In this document: one piece after another, positions 43,639 through 52,607 of the stretch | How positions within the stretch are numbered: the first letter of the stretch is position 1 | Layout of the letters: each line of letters opens with the position of its first letter | Source: Paulinella micropora | Lineage: Eukaryota; Cercozoa; Imbricatea; Euglyphida | Reading direction: 5' to 3' | Length of the DNA: 64,000 nucleotides | NCBI GenBank assembly: GCA_009731375.1 | Contig: BJOX01000028.1 | Location: 316,461 to 380,460 of the forward strand | The notes under the pieces: generated by a model | What the model was told of the DNA's origin: nothing | Seen by the model: the letters and a program-made list of their open reading frames with translations, nothing else | Database searches by the model: none | Made by a program: the position numbers and the translations under genes

Positions 43639-43920
43639 ATGGACGCGTTGCGACAAGCACTAGCCGAGAACGAGAACGAGCTGGCCACGTGCCTAGCCCG
43701 CCGCCGGATCCTGGCCGTAGAACGAGAGAAGTTACAGCTGCAGATCGCGCTCTGTGAAAAGGTCTGTGGTTGCAGGGAGACGCGCCTGCAGATCAAGCAA
43801 TTGATCCAGCAAGAAGAGGAAGCAGAGGCGGCCGCCGAGTCTGCCGCCCACGCGGCCGTCGAGGCCGAAATGGCACTAGAAGAGACGGTCGTAGAGCTGC
43901 CTGACACCATCAATGGCTAG
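43639..43920 (+). CDS. Small coiled-coil protein, 93 aa
   Basis: The ATG lies immediately after TTTTTTAATTAAAA. The peptide is almost entirely helical (Ala/Glu/Leu-rich heptads) with CLARR and CEKVCGCRE cysteines in the first half. It is convergent with and overlaps by 4 bp the 3' end of the ribonucleotide reductase gene. It is probably a structural or adaptor protein associated with the preceding fibre. No family is recognised. Confidence 0.6.
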   Translation: MDALRQALAENENELATCLARRRILAVEREKLQLQIALCEKVCGCRETRLQIKQLIQQEEEAEAAAESAAHAAVEAEMALEETVVELPDTING

Positions 43921-44894
43921 AAGTCCTGGTCTAGGCCCCATTCCGGCTCCTTGGCCGGCGCCCGCGCGTACTCGCTCACTCTTTTCTCGAAAAAGTTAGT
44001 CTTGCCTACCACGCCTAGCTGCTCCATGAAGGGCAGAGGGCATTTGGCCACCCCGTACAGCTTTTCGCTCAGGCCCAAGTTCTGCAGCAGGCCGTCGGCC
44101 ACGAACTCAACGTACCGTTCCATCAGCGTGGCGTTCAGGCCCAGCAAGGCCACCGGCAGCGACTCGCTGATGAACCTCCGCTCGACCTCGACACAGCCGG
44201 CCACGATCTGGAAAATGCGCGACATCTGCAGCTTGTTCGACACGTGGTGCTTGTACAAGTGGCACGCGAACAGGCCGTGCTGTGTCTCGTCCCGCGCAAT
44301 AAACTCGTTGCTGGTGCACAGGCCCTGCAGCAGGCCCGGGTGCTTTTGTTTCAGCCAAAAGATGGAGGCGAAAGAAGAGGCGAACTGGACAAGTTCCACA
44401 CAAGCGAACGCCACCAGCCGCTCGGCAAACGAAGACCGGGCCGGGCTGAGCCACTGCAGCGCCCACTTGGCTTTTTGTGCGACGGTCGGGACCTGCGTGA
44501 TCGCATTGAACAACTTGTCTTTTTCTTGCTGGTCGCTGATGATCGTATCGATCAACAGGCTGTAGGTCCGCGAGTGTTCGGCCTCATTAAAGATCTGGTA
44601 AGAATAAAAAAGTCTCGCTTCGGAATATTGCACTTCGGCCAAAAAATTGGCGGCCAGGTTTTCTTGAATGATGCCGTCGCTCGAGGCGAAAAAGCCCAGC
44701 ACCATCTTAATAAAATGCTGCTCGTCCGCGCTCAATTTCTTGAAATCTGCCTGTTCCCGGCTCAGATCAAGCTCGTCTGCCGTCCAGAACGAGCGCAGGG
44801 AAGCTTCATAGAATGAATACAGGTCCGGACGCCTGATGGGAAAGAGACAAAACCGCGATTCTTCCGGCACGAGCAGTTTTTCTTCAGTGTCCAT
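43917..44894 (-). CDS. Ribonucleotide reductase small subunit (class I R2)
   Basis: 325 residues, a normal R2 length. It supplies the tyrosyl-radical diiron subunit that reduces ribonucleotides to dNTP precursors. All expected residues are visible: diiron ligands D43 (FWTADELDLS), E104 and H107 (NEAEHSRTY), E167 (CVELVQF), E203 and H206 (RDETQH), with the radical tyrosine at Y111. The acidic C-terminal tail (GLDQDF) corresponds to the peptide that docks on the large subunit. No R1 gene is in the window, so it either lies beyond the edge or R2 partners with the host R1. The gene is intact. It is divergent from the 45007 gene across a 112-bp spacer. Confidence 0.95.
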   Translation of the reverse strand: MDTEEKLLVPEESRFCLFPIRRPDLYSFYEASLRSFWTADELDLSREQADFKKLSADEQHFIKMVLGFFASSDGIIQENLAANFLAEVQYSEARLFYSYQIFNEAEHSRTYSLLIDTIISDQQEKDKLFNAITQVPTVAQKAKWALQWLSPARSSFAERLVAFACVELVQFASSFASIFWLKQKHPGLLQGLCTSNEFIARDETQHGLFACHLYKHHVSNKLQMSRIFQIVAGCVEVERRFISESLPVALLGLNATLMERYVEFVADGLLQNLGLSEKLYGVAKCPLPFMEQLGVVGKTNFFEKRVSEYARAPAKEPEWGLDQDF

Positions 44895-44936
44895 AATTCG
44901 TTCAGCTGCCGGTTGTCCAGCTTCAGCAAGGCCATT

Positions 44937-44963
44937 CCTCTTTTAATAGTAAAGGAAAAGAGG
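44937..44963. promoter_or_regulatory. 8-bp inverted repeat in divergent promoter spacer
   Basis: CCTCTTTT at 44937-44944 pairs with AAAAGAGG at 44956-44963, between the divergent RNR and 45007 genes. It is followed by ATATATTTTTTTC. It is a candidate bidirectional regulatory element. Confidence 0.3.
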
Positions 44964-45006
44964 ATATATTTTTTTCTTATGGCGCAAACAAAACAAAGAA
45001 CGAATC

Positions 45007-45354
45007 ATGTTGCAAAGACGTAAGACCGAACAACGGCTGATGCCCTCGTCGCCAGAGTCCATCACTGTAACCTCGCACGAGCTCGCACTCGAGCTCAAGC
45101 GGACATACAGCGATTTCAGCTGGCAGTCAGTGCCGCAGCTCATTGTTCACGGGGTCAAGTACCTTGCTCTCTATACTAACCATACGGGCGAGGAGAAGAA
45201 GCAGATCCTCGTTTCCGTGCTCGTGGACTTGTGTCCCGACGACAACGTGGACAAGCTGATCCCGCCAGTGGTCGATGTCATCTGGGAGCTCGTGAAGGCC
45301 GCCCTCGCTACCAACTGCTGCGAGCTGTGTCCCAAGGTCTGCACCATCAGCTAA
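45007..45354 (+). CDS. Conserved-looking unknown protein, 115 aa
   Basis: It starts at the ATG at 45007 after a T-rich spacer. It contains GEEKKQILVSVLVDLCPDD, a hydrophobic helix with DKLIPPVVDVIWELVKAAL, and a C-terminal cysteine cluster (CCELCPKVC). The Lys-Lys/DLCP/IPPVVD/CCxxC layout gives the impression of a small virus-specific family, possibly metal-binding at the C terminus. I cannot name it. Its stop overlaps by 4 bp the convergent 3' end of the 2-TM gene at 45351. Confidence 0.55.
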   Translation: MLQRRKTEQRLMPSSPESITVTSHELALELKRTYSDFSWQSVPQLIVHGVKYLALYTNHTGEEKKQILVSVLVDLCPDDNVDKLIPPVVDVIWELVKAALATNCCELCPKVCTIS

Positions 45355-46025
45355 GTAGGCATCGGGATCAGGTGCCTGCCCAGCGTCACGGGCGTGCTCT
45401 GGTGGATCCTGACCGGGTCGCCGCTCGTGACCATCTGCGCGCGCGCTTTGGCCAGCTTCTCGCGGTCCAGGCGGTGCGCCCACAGCACCACGCCCGGTAT
45501 AACCTGCTCGTTCGAACGCACTTTCTCCAGGGCCATGGTAATCTTGACCAGCAGCACGTCCGCTGCTAATCTAAAGCGCCTCTTCTTGGCCATCTCGATT
45601 GAGAGCTCGTTCTTGACCATTTCAAAAAGGATCTCACAGGAGAAGTGGCGCTCTGCTTTTTGCCCAAAGTTGAAAAACGAGTTGGTCCCCGATATGATAG
45701 CTACCAAGATTAAACACGTGACGCTGACCCAATCGTAGCCCGTCCGGCCTGCTCCGCACGCCTTGAAGCCGAAATTTCCCACGATAATCGAACAGATCGC
45801 CGGCACGATAGTGGCCAACAAAACAAACAACAGAAAGCGGATGTAATAGTAGTAGCCCGCCGAGTTGTTCAGCCTCGCGTGCAGGGCACACTCGTCCACC
45901 ACGCTGGCAAAATATTGCTCGTGCCTCGAAGACCACTTCTCTTCCTCTCGCTTGACGTCGCTGTCGTCCGAGTCATGATTATCGCTCGACCGCGCTCGGA
46001 TAGCCAGGATTTTATCCTCGTCCAT
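45351..46025 (-). CDS. DUF4231/SLATT-type two-helix membrane protein, 224 aa
   Basis: I choose the ATG at 46025 (MDEDKILAIR). The longer frame upstream lacks an ATG. There is an acidic N terminus, a helix ending at YYYY, TM1 at about residues 62-83 and TM2 at about 99-116, followed by FNFGQKAERHFSCEILFEMV and a charged helical tail. This is the layout of DUF4231/SLATT proteins, two-helix membrane modules common in bacterial conflict systems and also found in eukaryotes and large viruses. It is probably in a cellular or virion membrane. Its role here is unknown. Confidence 0.65.
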   Translation of the reverse strand: MDEDKILAIRARSSDNHDSDDSDVKREEEKWSSRHEQYFASVVDECALHARLNNSAGYYYYIRFLLFVLLATIVPAICSIIVGNFGFKACGAGRTGYDWVSVTCLILVAIISGTNSFFNFGQKAERHFSCEILFEMVKNELSIEMAKKRRFRLAADVLLVKITMALEKVRSNEQVIPGVVLWAHRLDREKLAKARAQMVTSGDPVRIHQSTPVTLGRHLIPMPT

Positions 46026-46096
46026 CTTTACTTTTGTGGATGGGAAACTGCAAGATTTAAAAAAAATGTGCGACTGCTGGGCCGGCGGCCACTCAG

Positions 46097-46927
46097 TCAA
46101 CAGCCGGCTTTCGACAGCAGCATCTCCCAGTCCGCCCCATTCAAGTCCACCTTGTCCCTGGTGTCAGGGTTACACACCTGCAGGTGCAAGTACTTCGTCA
46201 GCGTCGGAAACACCACGTACTGGTCGTGCCGGTCCTGTGCCGACGACTGGTAGCCACCCGAACTCGCGAGGAAAGGAATGATCAGGCTGCCCGACTGCAC
46301 TTTCGTGCCGCGCGAGACCGCGCCCGTCAGCGACACCTCCTCGTAGTTGCCGCCCGTCGAATAGGCCAGGCTTGAGCATTCCTTGATCTTGATGCCTAGC
46401 GAAGTCGGCAGGCCCAGCGCCACGACCTGTGGCAAGACGGTGGCCTGGCCCGGTGTCAGCGTAAAGAGCTCGTTCTGGGCCGAAGTCGGGAAGCCTAGCA
46501 CTGCGTGCGCACTGTCCTCGCCGCTCTTGCTGTAGATCTTGAACTCTGCTCCACCAGACAGCGTGAACTGCAGCTTGAGCTTGGTGTCGAGATAAACCAC
46601 CCCGATCGTCTGCCCTACTTGTACAAAGCCCTCGTTGATTAAAAGCGATTGCAGCGTGTCGGCCAAAGTTTCGCCCGTATAATTTTGCGACGGGATCGTG
46701 ATCGTCACATCGCCCGTGGCCGTGGAGTTTAAGTAGAGCTTGTTGTTCTTGGAGTTGATGTTGTACGTCGCGTTCGGGATCGTGGCCCAGATTAACTTGT
46801 ATTTCCCTTGGATCGCTTCCGACAGCGACAGCCGGAACTCGGCCGAATCGCCCGAGCCTTGCACCCGGTCGCGGTCCTTCGATCGGACCAGGATGTTCAT
46901 CTCCGAAATGTTGCGCAGGCCGCTCAT
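46097..46927 (-). CDS. Putative minor capsid / penton-like protein, 276 aa
   Basis: The N terminus carries a short polar lead, then IWATIPNATYNINSKNNKLY and ITIPSQNYTGETLADTLQSL. This pattern of an 'IPNT-YNI-NN' strand followed by an 'NYT...L...L' helix recurs in minor structural proteins of double-jelly-roll viruses and some phages. The rest is beta-rich (jelly-roll-like) with PFLASSGGYQ near the end. It is intact and divergent from the spike-like gene at 46993, with capsid and resolvase genes nearby, so a virion role is likely. The specific penton assignment is tentative. Confidence 0.5.
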   Translation of the reverse strand: MSGLRNISEMNILVRSKDRDRVQGSGDSAEFRLSLSEAIQGKYKLIWATIPNATYNINSKNNKLYLNSTATGDVTITIPSQNYTGETLADTLQSLLINEGFVQVGQTIGVVYLDTKLKLQFTLSGGAEFKIYSKSGEDSAHAVLGFPTSAQNELFTLTPGQATVLPQVVALGLPTSLGIKIKECSSLAYSTGGNYEEVSLTGAVSRGTKVQSGSLIIPFLASSGGYQSSAQDRHDQYVVFPTLTKYLHLQVCNPDTRDKVDLNGADWEMLLSKAGC

Positions 46928-46992
46928 TTCGGGAATTTAACAAAAATTAAATGTTGTCTCACTAGTGTAGTGCAAGAGGAAAAAAAATCGAG

Positions 46993-48174
46993 ATGCTGAC
47001 GCTCAGCGGCAACAAGCGCCTGCGCCTGGAGGATGTGGTCGAAACGAAACCGCTGCCTAGCATGGTCACTGCTTTTGGCGAACACAAGGTCGCGGAGTCT
47101 ACCCCGCTAGTGCAGGAGACTTTCCCTTACACCGGCACCCTGAACTCGCGCAAGTTCGCGACCTCTGGCTCCGTGACCACCGCCGCCGGCCTGTTGTCGC
47201 TCAGCGGCGCCGCACAGGCCGAGACGCTCAGGCGCTGCAAGTACCGTGCGGGGCAAGGGCTCGTCTGCCGCTTCACGGCGCTGTTCCCCGCCACGCCCAA
47301 CGTGGCTAATTCGGCCATGGCTGGCTTAGGAGACGACAACAACGGCTTCTTCTATGTCCAGGACCAGACCCGAACTAATAGGCTACGGATCTTGCACCGC
47401 AACGCGACTGTCGACACTTACATCGACCAGAAAGACTGGAACCTGAACAACTGCCTGGGCGGCGACGACTACATGGACCGCAAGGACTGGGCCAAGGGCA
47501 ACATCTTTCAGATTCAGATGCAGTACCTAGGGTTTGGGGCCGTGACGTTCTCGGTCGAGAGGCAGTCGGACGGGGTGCTTGTCCCAGTGCACCGGATCCA
47601 GTACGCGGGCGCCAACACGACGCCTTCGCTCAGCAACGCCAGCTTGCAGTTCAGGCTCAAGACCACCGGCGCGGGAGGCCTGGTGCGCACTGCCAGTGTC
47701 GGCGTCCTGGTCGAAGGCCCCGTGAGGCAGCTGGGCCTCAGCTTTGCGCGCACGAACGTGCAGACCATCGGTACGACCGAAAGTAACGTGCTGGTGATCC
47801 GCAACAAGAGCTTGATCGGCGCCCTCCCCAACAACGACCTGCTGTTCCCGACCCTGCTGACCGCCACGGCCGTCTCTGGCACCAAGCCCGTGATCCTGCG
47901 AGTGCTCACGCAAGCCACGTTCGGCAGCGCGCCGACCTACGCGAACCACGACGCGGCCTCCAACACTGAGTACTCCGCAAGCTTGGTCACGGTGTCTAGT
48001 GGCAATGCCGTGGCCGCATGCGTCGTGTCGGCCACTGGCTCGGCGTCGGCTAGTCTCGACCTAAGCAGGCTCAACATCGCCGTCGGGCCCGGCGAAGTGC
48101 TCTGCATTGCGGCCAGCACTACTTCCGGCACCGCAGACGTGCACCTGAGCTTGTCTTGGTATGAGGACGTGTGA
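46993..48174 (+). CDS. Spike/fibre-type virion protein, 393 aa
   Basis: Starts MLTLSGNKRLRLED, with a basic N-terminal motif like that of the giant fibre. The region around residues 85-210 contains GDDNNGFFYVQ, IFQIQMQYLGFGAVTFSVE and VHRIQYAGANTTPSLSNAS. This set is found in capsid-decorating or fibre proteins of aquatic phages and large algal-type viruses. The C-terminal half is a repetitive beta domain. The gene is intact, and its A-rich leader (AAAAAAAATCGAG) lies just upstream. Function as a host-facing spike is inferred. Confidence 0.55.
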   Translation: MLTLSGNKRLRLEDVVETKPLPSMVTAFGEHKVAESTPLVQETFPYTGTLNSRKFATSGSVTTAAGLLSLSGAAQAETLRRCKYRAGQGLVCRFTALFPATPNVANSAMAGLGDDNNGFFYVQDQTRTNRLRILHRNATVDTYIDQKDWNLNNCLGGDDYMDRKDWAKGNIFQIQMQYLGFGAVTFSVERQSDGVLVPVHRIQYAGANTTPSLSNASLQFRLKTTGAGGLVRTASVGVLVEGPVRQLGLSFARTNVQTIGTTESNVLVIRNKSLIGALPNNDLLFPTLLTATAVSGTKPVILRVLTQATFGSAPTYANHDAASNTEYSASLVTVSSGNAVAACVVSATGSASASLDLSRLNIAVGPGEVLCIAASTTSGTADVHLSLSWYEDV

Positions 48175-48225
48175 AAAAAAGAAAGTTCGTCTTGTAATTA
48201 AAACAAAGAGGAGGGAGGGAAGAAA

Positions 48226-48876
48226 ATGAAAAAAGTCGTGTCAATCGACCCGGGGCTGAGAAATCTTGGAGTGGTAGTGCTCGAGAAAAACAACAGCACC
48301 AACGCCATTGCAGTCACTTATGCCAGCGTGCTGAGCATCGCCAGACAGGACGACACTGACAGCTTCAAGACCAAGTCCCTGTCGGCGTGCCTGCACGCCA
48401 TCGAGGAAGTGCACAACGCCGATGTGTGCGTGGTCGAGGACCAAAACTTTGGGAGGGCGAACACAAACCCCGACAACCTCTTGATTCAAGCGGCAGCCGG
48501 CGCAACGATGCTGGCACTCGGCGCCAAGGAGCTACTCTACTATCAGAGCTCGTTCAAGTTCAGCTGCTTTTTCTCGCTTACTCCGACTATGTCCGGTCGA
48601 GTTAAAGGGAAATACAAAGTTCAGTCTAAAGTATTGGCACAAAACCTCGTAGAAAGTTTTAATGTAACTGGCGAGACTAGATGCCTCACAGAGTCAGATC
48701 ACTTGAGTGACGCCTTTGGTCTTGCCTTCTGTGCGCTGGTCAGAGGGACCGCACGAGGGCAGGGCGGCCAGCAGGCAGTGCGTCGCTCTGAGCCTGTGCC
48801 GATCCCTGTTGGGGTGCAGACGCAGAAGAAGCAGGAGCAGGAGCAGCCGCCTTGTGTTGGTTCCATTTCGAGCTGA
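48226..48876 (+). CDS. RuvC/A22-like Holliday junction resolvase, 216 aa
   Basis: RNase H-fold endonuclease that cleaves branched DNA before packaging. Visible catalytic acidic residues are D8 in SIDPGLRNLGV, E71 in VCVVEDQ, and D158/D162 in ESDHLSDAFG. The core length (about 175 residues) matches poxvirus A22/iridovirus-type resolvases. The C-terminal 40 residues are Gln/Pro-rich and low-complexity, and antisense to the 3' end of the HMG gene. The start is preceded by TAATTAAAACAAAGAGG. Intact. Confidence 0.85.
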   Translation: MKKVVSIDPGLRNLGVVVLEKNNSTNAIAVTYASVLSIARQDDTDSFKTKSLSACLHAIEEVHNADVCVVEDQNFGRANTNPDNLLIQAAAGATMLALGAKELLYYQSSFKFSCFFSLTPTMSGRVKGKYKVQSKVLAQNLVESFNVTGETRCLTESDHLSDAFGLAFCALVRGTARGQGGQQAVRRSEPVPIPVGVQTQKKQEQEQPPCVGSISS

Positions 48877-49039
48877 TGTACGCCATGCGTTCTTTATGAG
48901 CCATCGCCTTGACTTCGGGCGTGGCCATCTGCTCCTTGAAAAAAGTGTTGTACGCGGACGGCGCGCGGGGCTTGCGCTCGGGCTTGGCGGGAGCAGCAGC
49001 GGCGGTAGCTTGTCCACAAGTCGTGCAGTTGGACGACAT
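48740..49039 (-). CDS. HMG-box-like DNA-binding protein, 99 aa
   Basis: A short CTTCG-containing N terminus, then KPRAPSAYNTFFKEQMATP and HKERMAYISSKWNQHK, the core of HMG/YABBY-type boxes seen in large DNA viruses, followed by an Ala/Pro-rich tail. It is probably a chromatin-like DNA-bending protein for virus DNA. The 3' end overlaps the resolvase C terminus on the opposite strand by about 137 bp. The leader contains AAAAAAAGAATCTTCTTG about 40 bp upstream of the ATG. Confidence 0.75.
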   Translation of the reverse strand: MSSNCTTCGQATAAAAPAKPERKPRAPSAYNTFFKEQMATPEVKAMAHKERMAYISSKWNQHKAAAPAPASSASAPQQGSAQAQSDALPAGRPALVRSL

Positions 49040-49110
49040 CTTTAGTTTGCTCTTGTCCTTTGTTATAATAGGGCATCAAGAAGATTCTTTTTTTCCTCTG
49101 ATTAAAAACC

Positions 49111-49239
49111 TTAAACGTCTGGGACGGCCGGTGCCACCACTCTCTCGTCCGGACACCTCACCGGGGAAAAAATGATACACACGCACCCGACCACCCCGAC
49201 CACGAAAACCGTGATAATCGCCAGCACGAGCGGTTCCAT
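49111..49239 (-). CDS. 42-residue single-pass membrane protein
   Basis: ATG at 49239, TAA at 49111. The sequence starts MEPLVLAIITVFVVGVVGC, one clear transmembrane helix (about residues 3-26), followed by a short charged tail with RCPDERVV. It sits between the capsid and HMG genes with the same A-run/ATCTT leader as they have. Small single-pass proteins are usual in internal membranes of double-jelly-roll viruses, and that role is inferred here. Confidence 0.55.
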   Translation of the reverse strand: MEPLVLAIITVFVVGVVGCVCIIFSPVRCPDERVVAPAVPDV

Positions 49240-49286
49240 TTTCACTTTGCCTTCTTTAATAATTAAAATATTTAATCTAAGATTTT

Positions 49287-52168
49287 TTAGACCGAGGCCA
49301 CCTCCAGGCTACCATTGCTTTCATGCAAGTACTTGAAATAGGCGGAGTAAATCGTAATATCGTACAGGCCGTCAATGACTCCGCGCTTGCCCGAAGTGAC
49401 GGCGGTGACAACCATTTCTTCTTGGGCGTTGTAAGCGGGCCCTGTGTCGTCAGGCGCCTGCTGGAACTTCAGCTTCAGCTGGTGAACGTCGCCGCGGGAC
49501 CAGATGATGGGCTGGTCGTTCAGGTCCGTGACGGACGCGGTGTACTCCATCGCTGCACTGACCTCCCAGTCGACCGTGTTGGACGCACCGGCTCGTGTGT
49601 TGCTGAACTTGATCTTGACTCCGCAAGCGCGCAGCCAGCTCGAGCTAGCCAGCACGGTGTTGAGGTTCGTAAGCGCGGCCGTGGCGGGCGAAGTGTAGCG
49701 CCGGTCGGTAATTCTGGCAAACGTGAGGCCGGAGTCGATATCGAGGATAGCCACCGTCACTCCCCTGAAGTCCACGATCAGGCGGTTGGTGTCGGANNNN
49801 NNNNNNNNNNNNNNNNNNNNNNNNNNNNNNNNNNNNNNNNNNNNNNNNNNNNNNNNNNNNNNNNNNNNNNNNNNNNNNNNNNNNNNNNNNNNNNNNNNNN
49901 NNNNNNNNNNNNNNNNNNNNNNNNNNNNNNNNNNNNNNNNNNNNNNNNNNNNNNNNNNNNNNNNNNNNNNNNNNNNNNNNNNNNNNNNNNNNNNNNNNNN
50001 NNNNNNNNNNNNNNNNNNNNNNNNNNNNNNNNNNNNNNNNNNNNNNNNNNNNNNNNNNNNNNNNNNNNNNNNNNNNNNNNNNNNNNNNNNNNNNNNNNNN
50101 NNNNNNNNNNNNNNNNNNNNNNNNNNNNNNNNNNNNNNNNNNNNNNNNNNNNNNNNNNNNNNNNNNNNNNNNNNNNNNNNNNNNNNNNNNNNNNNNNNNN
50201 NNNNNNNNNNNNNNNNNNNNNNNNNNNNNNNNNNNNNNNNNNNNNNNNNNNNNNNNNNNNNNNNNNNNNNNNNNNNNNNNNNNNNNNNNNNNNNNNNNNN
50301 NNNNNNNNNNNNNNNNNNNNNNNNNNNNNNNNNNNNNNNNNNNNNNNNNNNNNNNNNNNNNNNNNNNNNNNNNNNNNNNNNNNNNNNNNNNNNNNNNNNN
50401 NNNNNNNNNNNNNNNNNNNNNNNNNNNNNNNNNNNNNNNNNNNNNNNNNNNNNNNNNNNNNNNNGTAAATCGTAATATCGTACAGGCCGTCAATGACTCC
50501 GCGCTTGCCCGAAGTGACGGCGGTGACAACCATTTCTTCTTGGGCGTTGTAAGCGGGCCCTGTGTCGTCAGGCGCCTGCTGGAACTTCAGCTTCAGCTGG
50601 TGAACGTCGCCGCGGGACCAGATGATGGGCTGGTCGTTCAGGTCCGTGACGGACGCGGTGTACTCCATCGCTGCACTGACCTCCCAGTCGACCGTGTTGG
50701 ACGCACCGGCTCGTGTGTTGCTGAACTTGATCTTGACTCCGCAAGCGCGCAGCCAGCTCGAGCTAGCCAGCACGGTGTTGAGGTTCGTAAGCGCGGCCGT
50801 GGCGGGCGAAGTGTAGCGCCGGTCGGTAATTCTGGCAAACGTGAGGCCGGAGTCGATATCGAGGATAGCCACCGTCACTCCCCTGAAGTCCACGATCAGG
50901 CGGTTGGTGTCGGACGCGGCAAAGGTCGCGCCGTTGGCGTAGAAGGGCCCGTACTTGTGCGTGATGGCTGTGGCGCGCGGCGCGGGGCCGGTGTTGATCA
51001 CCAAGCGTTCGCGGTTGCCGACAAAGGTCTTGTAGCCGTCCATGACTCCGTCTAACATGGCCTTGGGGTCGTTGCTGAACGGGATCAGGTACACGCCGTT
51101 GGACTTCAGGTAGGAGCTGCGCACTAGCTGGCCCATCGTCTCCTCACGGAAAAAGCGCTCGTCGATCGGTGTGCCTTCGCCCATCTGCGATCTGCCGTGG
51201 ACGTCTTCAAGATCGATTGTCGTCGCGTCGCCCAACATGTCGTAGGTCATCAAGCGTCCCGTGTTGTCGTAAGTGTACTGCGGGTAGTAGGTCGTGGCGT
51301 CTCCGCACGCGGTCTGGTCGCCTGATTTGCGGATGAAGACAAACAGCCCGCCGGAGTGGTGCGAGAATTGGTCTAAATCAATTGCCAACCGGTCGGAGGG
51401 CTTGATGCGCTGGGCGTAGGCCGTGTACTGCACAAAGTCGATGTACTTCTGCTCGGCGACCTTGCCCAGCTTCAGCGGGCTCCTGCCCAGGCGCATCCCG
51501 TTCGGCAGCTGCGTGCAGCCCGTGATGAAGCGGATCTCGCTCAAGCTGGGCGGGCGCGGACTGGCCGTTGACTGCCGACTGGGCCGCCACAAAGATCGAG
51601 CCTCTGGGGTAAAATCGGATTTCAAGGTCGCCACGCAGCGTGCTCAGGTCCAGGTCCATGCCGTTAAGCCAAGTGTGCAGCAGGGGCAAGAAGAAGTACT
51701 GCTCGTCGTTGTTCTCCCACTGGCGGCCGCTGACCTTGCCCGTCTTGGGGTCCATGTTGACCATGTCGGCGATCTGGTCGATGGCCTCTTGCGACAGCGT
51801 GTTGAGTATCAAGTGCATCATGTCGCCGTGGTACCGCGCGATTTCAGTGCCAGTCAGGCGGTCGATGTACTCGATACGCTCGAACCACTGAGTGGTGGGT
51901 CGTGAACATGATCTTGAAACGCAGGGTCGCATCGTGGATCGCGCCGGACTGGTTGTTCTCGAGGATAAAGCTAAAAAAAGCGGTGTTGCTCAGCGCCGAG
52001 GTCGCGGCGGCGGGCGCCATCACGGTATGAGTCCAGCAAGGACGAGCATTGATCGCGCGGGCGTGCTCGGGATCAATCAAGATCTCCTGGCCGTTACGCG
52101 CCCTCTTGCCGGTGGCGATTTTCTGCTGCTTTGCTAGCAGGGGGCACGACGACGGTGGCGGAAGACAT
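49287..52168 (-). CDS. Double-jelly-roll major capsid protein, frame-broken and partly duplicated by assembly
   Basis: The gene starts at the ATG at 52168 (MSSATVVVPP) and ends at TAA 49287. The coherent protein runs through four frame segments with single-base shifts near 52127, 51893 and 51563. A 668-N gap (49797-50464) separates two exact copies of 450 bp of its 3' half. Removing the duplicate leaves a protein of roughly 590 residues. Motifs: ATLRFKIMFTT; IEYIDRLTGTEIARYHGD; LPLLHTWLNG with GDLEIRFYPRGSIF (end of the first jelly roll); LSEIRFITGCTQLP; and the C-terminal YDITIYSAYFKYLHESNG. This resembles capsid proteins of polinton-like and small nucleocytoplasmic-like viruses. Shifts lie mostly in C or A runs, so errors are likely, but decay is possible. 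Confidence 0.75.
49347..49796. repeat. 450-bp segment duplicated exactly at 50465-50914
   Basis: Both copies fall inside the capsid gene and flank the N gap, with an offset of 1118 bp and no difference seen. The simplest reading is two overlapping contigs scaffolded without merging. Confidence 0.85.
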
Positions 52169-52210
52169 CTTCGTTGCAGTATACAATATTAAGCACAAAG
52201 AAGATTTTTT

Positions 52211-52555
52211 TTATTTTTTCAGGATCATCACGGCCCCGATCGCCGCGGCACCGACCGCCAAGGGCAACGCCATGGACTTGAGGCTGCCCTCAGCGTTGTC
52301 GCCGAGCTGCCTAGTGGTGGCCATGGCGTCTTTCGGGATGTCGGTCACCTTGTCGATCTGCTTGCCGACAAAGTTGCCGATGCCCTTAAAAGTCTGGCCG
52401 ATCTGGCGCAGGTTTTGCTTCGTATTTTCTCTTTTCTCTTCCTTTTTCTGCTTCTTGGCCGTTTGCTTGACTGTTTTGGCCTCTTGCTTGGCCTCCTTCT
52501 TGGCGGCCTTCTTGGCAGTGTTCTTGGTATGCCGTTCTCGCATGCGCTTGCCCAT
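52211..52555 (-). CDS. Lys/Ala-rich protein with C-terminal TM helix, 114 aa
   Basis: The N-terminal half is extremely basic (AKKAAKKEAKQEAK, KKQKKEEKRE). A middle amphipathic segment contains IGNFVGKQIDKVTDIP. A C-terminal transmembrane helix spans about residues 95-111 and ends ILKK. The layout suggests a DNA- or capsid-contacting membrane-anchored virion protein. Downstream lies the capsid gene, and upstream is a CTTAATTAAACTTG spacer. No family is recognised. Confidence 0.55.
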   Translation of the reverse strand: MGKRMRERHTKNTAKKAAKKEAKQEAKTVKQTAKKQKKEEKRENTKQNLRQIGQTFKGIGNFVGKQIDKVTDIPKDAMATTRQLGDNAEGSLKSMALPLAVGAAAIGAVMILKK

Positions 52556-52607
52556 CTTTCTTAATTAAACTTGATAAGTCATGAAAATTAAATTTTTCGT
52601 TTTTTAT

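Noticed and set aside
44101-44816. Overlapping + and - strand ORFs inside the RNR gene
   Set aside because: Shadows of the R2 coding sequence, with no motif or conservation expected.
49323-51055. Two tandem capsid genes
   Set aside because: The second copy is an exact 450-bp duplicate beside an N gap and so is best explained by unmerged contigs.
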